This document shows, piece after piece, positions 10,954 through 22,900 of a stretch of 64,000 nt of DNA. The notes below the pieces were generated by a model that saw only the letters and a program-made list of their open reading frames with translations, was not told where the DNA came from and did not search any database. The stretch comes from Diphasiastrum complanatum (lineage: Eukaryota > Streptophyta > Lycopodiopsida > Lycopodiales > Lycopodiaceae), in NCBI GenBank assembly GCA_029204225.1, contig CM055100.1, positions 7,766,713 to 7,830,712 of the forward strand. The letters run 5' to 3'. Position 1 is the first letter of the stretch. Every line of letters begins with the position of its first letter. The position numbers and the translations under genes are program-made.

Positions 10954-13900
10954 AAAAAAAAAAAAAAAAAGCTTCTTCTTGAAGCTTCTCTGCATCACTC
11001 AATCAATGGCTAAACACTAGGATGCCTTTGTACTAGTTTTAGAACACACCCGAAGCTCATAAAAGATCTCTCCATATACTAGGATGCCTTTGTACTAGTT
11101 TTAGAACATAGATGATGTTTGCTTTGTAGCTTTCATATACCCAAAGAATCGCTATTGAATAATGTCAAATTTATTCGCAACACATGGAAAAAGGTCTATC
11201 ACAACATTTCCAAAGGACAGGAACTAAGTAACACTAAATCCTTTACCGACGTGTTTGTAAGCTTTAAGAGGCTATTATTGCACGGCCGATTGGCTCACTT
11301 TCTCCTAATTGGTCAAACAATATCTTACTGTGTCCGTCAGGAAGTATCTGCAGACTATGCATTCCCTGAAACAGCATTTTGAAAGGATTTATAAAATTGA
11401 TATCATGGTTCATGGAAAGCAGACTTTTGTAATAGTGCTATTTTTACACATAACTAGCACAATTCTCTTGGAATGAATGTTAATTTGAAGCTTATCTCAT
11501 GTCTTCTACTTTTCTCCGTATTGTTAGAATACAATAGGCTGCTACTTGTTATAGTAGTGCTATAAGCAATCGAAGGTAACGATTGAACTGTTCCTACACC
11601 TTGGTGTTTCATAATGAAATAAATAACTCCTTTGGAAACTTGTAAAAGACCAGAAGAGAAAGATATGAGGAAACATAAAATACGAATTTTTTTTTTTTTG
11701 AATTACGTTCTGAATGGGTATCTTTGCTGGGAACTATGGTAGCTTTATCATATTTACATAATCGCAAACTGTATAGAGATACTTGAACAAGTAGATCTTG
11801 TTCTAAAGAATCTGTCCTATAAATTTTCTATCCTTTGTTCTATGAACAATGTATGCAGTTCTTGGAGCTGTTTTATGAGCAGTTATGACTTATTTCTTCC
11901 GTGGAGGTACCAAATATTCAGTTTTCTCATGTTTACTACCTTTATTTTTCTTCCTTACCTCAAAACAGGCAATGTTGTTGAAGCCAATTGCTCTTGGTCC
12001 ATTTTTTGAGATTAAGATTGTCTTTGATTCCTTTCCATGCCAAAACTACTCATTTAGGCTTGTTCAGAGAAGTGCCACTCCAGTTACTCAGGTAAAAGAT
12101 ATTGAAAAACCTATTTGAATAGAAAGGTTAAGTTTGATACTTTGTCCTCCTTTTCAGGGATCATCTATGCATAAAAGTCAAAACTTCTCTCATTCACTAT
12201 TACAATTCAGAACGCTTTTTACAGGCACCCTTTGGCTGCAGGTAGTAGCTCCCAAAAGGGAAAAACTTGATGCAGCAACTTCGGAGTTTGAGGAACTTCA
12301 AGTGGCCCTAAACAAAAAAAAGGAGAAACTAAGTGAGGTTGAGGAAAAGCTATCAAAACTGCAAATTCAGCTGAATACAATGGAAAGTAAAAGAAGCCAA
12401 CTTGAGCAAGATGTAGAAAATTGCCAAAAGGTATGCAATGATGATAGTGCAATATTTCCATTTCAAAAGTTGTTATTTGAAGCTATCTCCTAATGCCTCC
12501 ATTCAATAACTAGCAACTAGTTTGTTCAATCTATCCCTGTTCTGAAGATTTACTAGCCACTCTTTCTATTCCGTTAGCATGTCATTCTTTTGCTGTAGAC
12601 CAACACCATGAGCTAGCAATTTGTCTATATGCATTTCAAGTGCAGAGTCTAGACCATGCACATGTCTTGATGCTCTTGATGCACAATCTTTGACTCATGA
12701 AGATCAAATCAGCATGCTTCTATTAGGCACGCCAAAATATGCTGTAATTTAGTTAATGCGTTAGAATTAAAAAAACAATATTTTGCTCGTAAAACATTCG
12801 TGCTTAAAAATAGAATCTTCTGCAAGATATGCGCCTCTTCACTAGTGAAGGTACGTATCATTGGTCTTAGTGAGGTTCAGCGAGTAGAAAAGGCTAATTC
12901 CTTGATAAAACTAACATCTCATTTGGGTGTGCTTGTTACTTGCATATTGAATTTTTCTGTGGGTTTCAATATGGACATGTATTTAGGGTTTGTTAAGTTG
13001 ATAGGGACTTGTTGCTTACACTTACACCCCTAAAATCCAAATATCCATAAAGACTATCCATGCACTAAACAATGCTTTCTAGCTCACAAACGAGCTGAAC
13101 ACTGGTCCTCTCTTCAATTTCCACTCATTCCTCTTCTGAGGGACTTTCTCACCTCAAATTGTACATCTCCGCAAGCTCTGTCCATTTCATAGGCTCTTCA
13201 AAACTAAAAATAATTCAAGCACATAGCCAACAAGAGCAAAAGCATACACACAGGAGAAGACTAAAGAGAAGCTTTTCACACATGATTGCTAGATTAACCT
13301 AATGATAAGCAAAGTACATAGATAAGGATTAGATTAGGGGTTTGACTAATCTACCTAACCACAGGTCTAATAAGCTAGACAGAGAGGAATGTAAATTCCT
13401 TATTGTACTCAAACTAATTAAAACCAATTTCACCTTTAGGATGCTTCACAAGCACATCAATTATCTTTGAGACATTATGAAAACCTAAATATCAAGCATG
13501 CTGAGATAATCCAGACATGATTTAATATTCTTTTGGAAAAATGTCTGGTAGTTTTGAAAAGATGGTGAAATGAATGGCGTGCTCTTAGAGAAACAAATAC
13601 TAAGAATCAAAATGTGTTTCAAGTAGATGGCCATAACAATATCATTATGGGAGACTAGGATAACATGATTGACACACTCAATCCTCTGACTGGACTGGTG
13701 CATTTCAGACTAGAGCTTGTCTTTCCTCATTTCTAACACTTCATAACTCATATCTTTTTTACCCGATTCTGTGGCGATTGATTCTCAATGCAATATGAGG
13801 TAAAGAATGTTTGCTATGGATCCTCAAGTTTCTTGCCTCCTAAAAAACGAATGTCCTGGTTTGCTGTCTGCTAAACTTCAAAACTTTTTTACTTCATGAC

Positions 13901-16900
13901 ATTTGGTACTTTGCAGACTTTCTCCCAAATGCATGGAAAAGCTAAATTCTGTCGACTCTTTCTTTTCTCTGATGTCTGTGTTTTCCTGTTAATCAACATT
14001 TTGATGGCAGCTAGTGCTAATGTGTAAACTAATCAAACTGATCTGTTGAATATCAGAAACTTTCACGTGCAGAAAAGCTGATTGGAGGTTTAGGTGGAGA
14101 GAAAGCAAGATGGACATCTGTTGCAAAGGATCTTGGAAAAGTGTACGGCGATTTGACAGGTGATGTCCTTATTGCATCTGGCTACATTGCATATCTGGGT
14201 GCAGTGACATTAGGATACAGAGAAAGGCTTCTAAAAGAATGGATGACAACATGCAAAGAAAAGAATATTCCTTGCTCGGCAATTTTCAAGCTGGCCACAA
14301 CCCTTGGGAGTCCTGTTGCAATAAGAGACTGGGTTATTGATGGACTGCCCAATGATAGCTTTTCCATTGATAATGGAATTATAATTCATTCCGCAAAAAG
14401 ATGGCCTTTACTCATCGACCCACAAGGACAGGCTAATAAGTGGATCAAGGTAAATATCACACTTCATGAACGTTCTCTTTATTCATGAGGTTTACTTCAT
14501 GTTAGCCCTATCCGAATTTAGCATCCTATGGTTCACGCTAAGTGATTGTGATTCCTTCATTCGTTCACTGTGTGCATGCCAAAAGCATTATCTCATTCTT
14601 ACCTACTTTGGACTGCTCTCATTTCATGAGGCTTTTGATTCTGCTGGGGGGTATTCTAACATCAACAAATGACTTAACAGACCAAAGAAAAAGGAAAGAA
14701 TTTGCAAGTTGTTAAGCTTGCTGATGCAGATTTTGTCCGAAAACTTGAAAACTGTATCACCTTTGGCTATCCACTGCTGCTTGAAAATGTAGGAGAAGAA
14801 CTTGACCCCACTTTGGAGCCCGTGCTAGCAAGAGCTGTTTACAAACACGGTGGCTCACTACAAATAAGAATTGGCGACAACACTCTTGAGTACAATGAAA
14901 ATTTTCAGCTCTATATCACAACAAAATTACGCAATCCACATTATATGCCAGAGGTCTGCTTCTAAGCTCTCCAGTATATTTTTCTGGGAATTTGAAATTT
15001 GGATGCTAAAACCGTTCAAGTCAAAGTATACATTTTGAGTTTGGCTATATCAACTGCTTACATTGCCATATGAAATCTATCAAGGGTCCAAGTTTAGTGG
15101 AAAAAGACCTATTGACTATGATGGTTGCCCTTCCAGTTCAAGAAGTTGCCATTTAGCACCTATTACCTACTGAGTGAAAAAGATTAAAGCATATTTGACA
15201 TTTTTGGAAAATCTAATGATACTCTTGCTACCTTCTGACTTGTCATGGCACATAAAGTTTTGAAAGCTTTTACCAATTTATTGGATTTATCCTCTCCAGC
15301 AAGTGTGTCCTTATTCAATTCAGATGAGTGATCATTTGGAATATTATTGAAGGGACTTGTATATTCATCTTGTGTTCAGGAGAAATTTTGGATATCATAA
15401 CAAGATAAGATACTCTAACAACTTGGGCATAAGTTGATACAAGTTCTATTCCATAACAAGAGGTTTACCATGTCTCAAGCACAATGTCTCGCGTGGAAGC
15501 CTACTTGAGGCACAACTCACTCAAATTTAAACCTTCAATGAATATATAATTGCTTTCATTGCAAGATCCAACAGGCTACATATATTTTGTACAGTTGCTC
15601 AGTTGCACTGCGTTTCTGAAAATGTGTCTCTGAAATGCGTTCAGAAACGTGTTTCTGAAAAAAAAAAAAATTGTGGGCAATATGGGTATCAAATTAAAGC
15701 ATATTTATAAAGGGCAGTTCATTTATGTAGGTTGCTGAATGTTTCGGGTACAATGTGGTCCAATTTGGGGGCAACAATGCATGTTGGATTCTATCAAGGT
15801 TAAAAGTTTTCTATGGAAATGTGTTCCATTTCCTGTCAAATCACTGCATCAATAATGAGCAGTTACTATGCCAAGGTAGTTTTTGCATATATCAAATCTT
15901 TTTTTTCCCTGAACTTTTTGATAGACCCAAAGGAGTTAACATAACAAATACCTCTAACTTGAATTGCAGAGTCTTTTGTACACAAACCATCCGCATAGTA
16001 CCTATTCTACTTTTCTGAATATGAAATCGGAGATTCGAATCTTTGATGCTAAAGAATTGTTAAACTTCAAAGAACCTTCATGTTGACATGTATCAGGCTG
16101 TTCTCTTTCTTTCCAATGCTTAGCTGGTGCTGTGAAACAAAAAAAAAGTTAATCTGTTCAGAAATTCCCAGTTGGTTTTGCCCCCACCCTTTTAAGATAA
16201 TTAAGAAGCGTACCATCATCTTAGCATGTCAGTTCCAGAGTTTAAGTCAAGCTGCCCACCCTCCCCCCATCTATCCTCCTGCGTTTCTGAAAAAAAAAAT
16301 TAAAAAATTAAAAAATAAATTCTGAATTTCTGTCCCAGAAACGCATTTCTGTGAGAGAAACGTGTTTGCCCAGAAACGCGTTTATGTGCAACAATGGTTA
16401 AAAATATGGCAAATGTATGGCATTGCCATAGCACATGGTAAGAACTTAGAGCCATATCTATTTACAGCATAGAGGTGACTTGGCCTTAGGAAACTTGCAG
16501 TCTAGAGATTGATTTCCTATTATTGACAACTATATTTGGCATGACCTGGCATTTGGAGACATATTACCAAGTCTCTTGGTAGTATTGGATGGACTCATGG
16601 GTCCTCCAACAAGTATAAATAGCCATTGATTACTACATGGATGGTTGTTTACTCTCTCAAGATATCTTGTAGCTGGCAGCTTGGGTAGCTTCAGAATAGC
16701 ATTAGATCAAAATGTCTAGATCATTTACGAATGGGAGATGATTGTACACTTTGGCTATTCTTTATATTATGTAATGTGTAGATATTGTATTGCCAATAAC
16801 TTGGTATCGAAGCACTTTTTTGGTAAAAGAGACCTACCGCCACATTCTATTGTGATAGATTCTCTATTGTGATCTCTAAGATCTATTTGTCTTCTCTTGC

Positions 16901-19900
16901 GAATCACTAAACGCTTCAGTGTTTTAATGGTTTTGAAGATCCATCGACACCCTGTTGCCTGGTTAGTTATTACGTTCGTCACTCGTTCGTCCCACTCCAG
17001 TCTATCTCAGTATTTGTTACCCTTTCTTGACTCACAAGCAACCATTTGCTAACTCTTCTAATAGATCTTCTAAGTCATTAGATCTCATTCATAGTGATGT
17101 GCACTCTTTTTCACAAGCATCTACTGGAAGTGCATTAATGTATGTATCTTCTATTGATGATTACTCTCGATACGCTTGGATTGTACTTTTGGATTCCAAA
17201 AGTAAGGTGTTTGAGTTTTTTGGTTTCAACAAGATCAAGAATGATGTGTTCATTCATAATGTTGAAAATTGTAAATTTTCAATCTTAGAAGCAAGTTGTA
17301 AACTTCTTATGAGAATAAGTGAAGCATCCAAAGTGGACACTTATATACATAAGCACTTAGTAAGCCTTATTAAGATGGAAATACTTTGGATTTCAATATT
17401 AGAAAAATCATGCCAAGATGTGGTGATTTTTGGACTTATGTTTTTTTATTATCGGAATCACGATCATCTACTATTAGGGTAGAGAGTAATGACTATTTCA
17501 TATGCTCATGTCATTGTTCTCTTCTTTCCACCTATTTTCTCCTTTTCCATGTTCATGCATCAATATTTGTTCTTCGACTTATCGTTCCAACAATACCATA
17601 GTAGCTTAGGCATGAAGGTTTGTTTGGAGTTGTCCTTTTATGGATGATTTTAGTACTATGGATCCTCATGCAATTCTATGACAGGGTGTAGCCATTACTT
17701 TGGGCTCTGTATATTGAGCCATTTTTTGTTGCTTCATTGTCACAAGTTGTTCTTTAGAGTTCACTTTGATCCTATTGTTTATGCTTGGTAGTCCATTGCT
17801 GCTGCTATTTGGCATACTTTATACGATGACTTATGAGCTTTTTGTGTCTTTTGAGCTATCTTTTATTTCACATGTGGTCCATATAGTTTAGCTTGGGATT
17901 TTTTTGCATGTTCCAAGTGGCTCCTTGTTGCTATGACTTGATATTCTTAATCTATCAGGTTGAATTGGAGTGTATTTATCTGTCTTGTGCTGTGTACATT
18001 TGTATTGACGTGACACCCTTGGTCTATACGGCTGGTATCACATCTCTTTATTGTGCCAACCAAGTTCTTTTGACATGCTTTAGCCATGGCCCATGTGCTT
18101 CAAATTTATGCCTTTCTGCCATGGCAATAGTTGTATGCAGCAGGATTCTTGACATATACGCAGTCATTTGGTACATATCAATGCCTTTCTTGGGTCATTC
18201 TTGGCGCATACATTGTGGTAATGTCTTTATATTGCGACTTTGGCATTTTCTGTCCAATGATAGTAGGGACGTAGTCATTTTGAGGAGGAATAATTATAAG
18301 CATAATAATAAGATCTCAGGTCCCCATGCTATTATTTGATATTAGACCATAATGTTTGAGTCCTTAGGCCCTTTGTCCGTTATTATAGATTTATCAATGA
18401 TATATATTGTTTATGGGCTATTATTAAGCATCTTGAAAACCAAGTTATCATTCAAGCCTCAAGATATTATCAATAGGCATGTGCATAGATACCCATTCCT
18501 TAGGTTTTTCCTTAGGAACGGGTAGGCTGTTCCTTATTTCCAAGGAACAGTTCCAAGGAATGGTTCCTAGAATTCTGGTAGTAGAGATTTATGCATTTCC
18601 ATCTACAACATTTGATGAGACACAAATCATTCTTCTATTATCTGAATACAAATCTTCCATTATTTAAATACATCTTTCCATAGTTCTGCTAGTTTTATAA
18701 AATGTTTTCAGTAAACTTTGTCAAGTTTATATTAGTAATGAATGCACAAACTTAGGAATGGGAACATGAACAAGAACTTAGGAATAGAAAAAGAAATAGG
18801 AACAATAACAAGAACACTTTTTTTACTCTCGAAACCCTTTTCTAGGAGCCTCAAGAAGAAGCGTTTTTTAGTCGTATTTGTGAACGAGTTTTCACCCCCT
18901 ATAAAGCTAGGCTATAATAGGATATTGGTTTTTTTTTTTTTTTTTTGGGGGGGGGCTTTAATCATGAATGTCCTAAGGAACAATCCTAGGAACCATTCCT
19001 TAAGTGCCCTAGGAACAGTACAGAACACATTCCTAGAAATTGTTCCATTTTGTCCCTAGGAACTATGGGCATGTGGGCCTCATGATCGGTTGTGAGTTTG
19101 ATTGGAGGTGGTTGTTAACTATTGTTCTAGTTTTTTCTACCTTTTGTACCACCAGTCCTTGTGGCAGCTTGTTGTTTTGTAATTCATTTGATCAGTATAG
19201 TTAACCTTCTTTCAATTCATTTGTAGTTCCTTTCAGTTCTAATGTTTTTATGGTCATAGTTAACCTAGTAGAAACTAAAGTTTAAAGCTAATATTAGGAA
19301 GAAGTGTTGTGATCTTATGTTTCTTGTTTTAATAGGTTTCTGTGAAGGTCACTTTACTAAACTTCATGATAACCCCTGAGGGCCTAGAAGATCAATTACT
19401 AGGTATGGCCGTTAAAAATGAGCGCCTAGACCTAGAAGAAGAGAAAACACTGCTTGTTCTCCAAGGTGCAGAAAATCAGAGGCAGTTGAAGGACATAGAG
19501 GATCGTATCATTGAGGTTTGCCTTTGAATTTCAATTTTGATATATGTTAATTATCTAGAATATGCTAACATGTGATACTAGACTTTCAAATCCTAATAGC
19601 TTCTTCTTTTTTCGAGTACATTCAAAGATGTTGTTCGGACATTTGCAATATGAAAAAGGGCACACTTCTAGACATGAAAAGGCAACATGTAAATACCTTC
19701 AAAAGGCTTGATTGTTGTAGAAGCATCTATCATTCTATGTTTGAAAGCCAAATTGTTCTGTGGTACAGTGATTATGATCTTTTCCTTAGCTACATTATAA
19801 CAAACATTTGTTCTCAAAGTTAACTGATTGCAGCATACATTCATGTCTATGACATCCCCCAACTCCATGCTGCCCTCCATATTACACTATAGAACGTGGG

Positions 19901-22900
19901 TTAGCTCCCTTGGAAGAATCTGAAATCAAAAGCTTTTGGATATATAGCTTAAAGAAGTATGGCTTGTTTCAGGTTCTTCAAAAAGATGGAAATATCAATC
20001 ACGCATAGAATAAATATGGTATTTGTTCCTAAGACAAAGATGCAGTAATTTTCCTTTTACTTAGTCACGAGCTTTTGCCAAAAAAAAATGTTTTCAAAAA
20101 AAAAAATTTGCCGTTGAAAAAGTTTGAATCCATTTTCTATAGAAGGCCCAAAATTTGAGGCCTTTAATAAAGAATTGTGGATAGGTTGTGTACTAAGTGC
20201 ACAATAATCCTTGAAAGTTTTTTCAAGTGCCTTTGTAGCTAATCTAGATCTTACTAGCTCAAGGTAATTATTTCAAGAAGGTATTGTCACAGTCGACATG
20301 AGTGTGATCGATAGATTAAAAATCAGGTTGATGTTAGCTGGGTTCAATCCTGTTGATGGATGTTAATTTATCCCAAATGGCATCATATTCCTACAACTTC
20401 ACTTGGCATAGGGCACAGAATCAGCAGCTTAAATTAAAATAATCCATTCTCTTACAAACAATCCCTTGAAACTGTTACAGGTTCTATCCAGCTCTGAGGG
20501 AAACATCTTGGAAAATGAGACTGCTATTAACATCATATCTTCATCAAAGGCGTTATCTATCGAAATTGCTGAAAAGCAAAAGGTTGGAGAGAAAACTGAA
20601 ACCAAGATTGATGAGGCTCGAAAAGGTTATTTGCCTGTAGCTGAACATGTGGCCTCTTTGTTCTTCATGGTTTCGAACTTATGCAGTATCGATCCAATGT
20701 ACCAATACTCCCTCACATGGTAATTTCCTTATTTGTAGTGAATCTGATATTAGAGGCCATATATCAGCTCAAATGTTTTTTGTCTCTCCTTAGAATCTAC
20801 TATGAACTTCACTTATTGACTTTGGACTTTCATAATTGAAGAACCATTCAATAAATGAGTCTAATAAATGCCGGATAACAAATTACCCACCAAAGGTCCC
20901 AAAGTATATCATGTCCAAATGATAACTATTAACAAGTGTGGTCACAAGGTGCACATAGCTGTCGTGGTCCATGATATTTGGCCTATAATGATCTCAAATT
21001 ATTCTACGCTGGAAATATGAAACTGAAATTCAACATGAAAGTTGCCCAAAGTGGTATTATGTCCATTTTCATGAGCAGTGACTTCATGGTAGTATTTTGC
21101 TAATTGAACGATGTGAATGTTTTCTCTCTTTTGATCCCTTCAACAGCACTAGCCTACATAATGGTCAATGACTATGTTCATAACCCCAAATCATCTGCCA
21201 AATTTGTACTGTACAGAAGTTTGTTAAGAATTTTTTTTTGTTGCAGGTATCTCAATCTTTTTCAATCTTCAATGAGAGACTCAGAAAAATCAGAGGTTCT
21301 TTCAATGCGAATCAGCACCTTGAATGATCATTTCACCTTCTTATTGTATATCAGCCTCTCTCGTAGTTTGTTTGAAAAAGATAAGTTGCTGATGTCATTT
21401 TTGATAAGCATAACAATTTTGCGAAAGCAAAACAAGATAAAGGAAGAGGAATTCAGGTTCTTACTAAGTGGTGCAGTTACAACTGAACGAGATCAATCAA
21501 AAAATCCTTCAAAGTGGCTATCTGATAAACTCTGGATTGAGATGATCAATCTCTCAAAGATTGAGGCTTTTCAGGTTAAAAATTTGCTCCTTTCAGCAAT
21601 GAAAAATCCGTATTGCAATTGCTTCATGCGATCTATTTGGAAGTACAAAATCGGAAAGAACGTGCAAAAAGCTGGTGAGGCTGGTAACAGCATCATGCAG
21701 TGCTAATTGTGAAACTAGATATCTCTATCTGACATTATGCAAAATCCTAAACAATGAGTCAAAGTCCCAACCTCAGCTGTTATAGTGCTAAAATTACAGT
21801 GGCTCCGAACCTGGTATCCTTGGCTTCTTAGAAACATTGAATATGTAGAGCTCCTACCTATGAGTTGATGGCTTGATGCTATTGCCTATTTAAAATTAGG
21901 TTATTATTGAAAAAAAAATTATGTGTTATGTTGTCTGGAATACAAATGCAGCAGAATGCGTTCTGCTGCATCTAAAAAATCAAAGTTGTAAAGGGCGTTC
22001 CTGGAATTTTCCCCAGAACGCTGTTCTGTAACGTTTTTTTCTTTTTCCTTTTTCTGAGATATGGGTCTCAAAAAACAGGAAATTTTATTGGGATCTTGTT
22101 ATGAACAGATTCACAGGTTTTGGTATCAATGATGCATAAAAAACAGCAAAAGGCATTTACATAGCATTCTCCAACAGTCAACTAAGAAACAATATGAATA
22201 TCGTCGATAGCTCAGGCAGATCTCCAACTAAGATCTATAGTACAACTCCCCTACAAGAAGCCCAAGACTCAAAATGATCAGCCTTAGTGGCTATTTATAG
22301 TGGACAAAACCTACCTCCCATCATATAGAATTGGAGGGAAGTGAAATTCAAAATTTAGGGCCAAATTTAGAAAACCATGTAAATGGTATTTCTGGGCCCG
22401 TCACATGTAATATAACTGTGTGTCCACAAATAGAGAAGGATGGACTATAATGTATGTCCATACCTGGCCCTCAACTGCCTCTGAAACTCCTGTCCTCTCT
22501 ACAAACAATGCCCCCCCCCCTCCCCCTGGAACGTCTAGGTGCAGGAACGGTTGGCTCCTCCTGTGTCTCGGCATCGGGGTCTACGAATAAGTGCTGCAAG
22601 TCTCCCCCCCTCATGTTCACCCTCATCCGCTGCCTCTGTATCACCCTCATCCTCTGCCTCTGTATCACCCTCATCCATCCACTCCTCCTCCTCGTACCCA
22701 TGCCCAATCCCTCTCCATGCCCCAAAATCTCATCATCTCCATCCTCTCCTATCTCCTGGCGTCGAGCTGCTCTCCTGTGGCATCGTGTAGACCGTGCCTC
22801 TGCATCTGCCTGCCTACGTAGCTCACGATAGATATCATCCTCGAGCTCCTCCTCCGTAGGTGGCACCCGAGGAGCAGCAGTTGTCGTCTGTACCTTGCAG

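Noticed and set aside
11885-12118. Extra dynein exon between c and d
   Set aside because: Exon c joins d directly (DRVAK to VVAPKRE) as in the family; the frame here has no dynein similarity.
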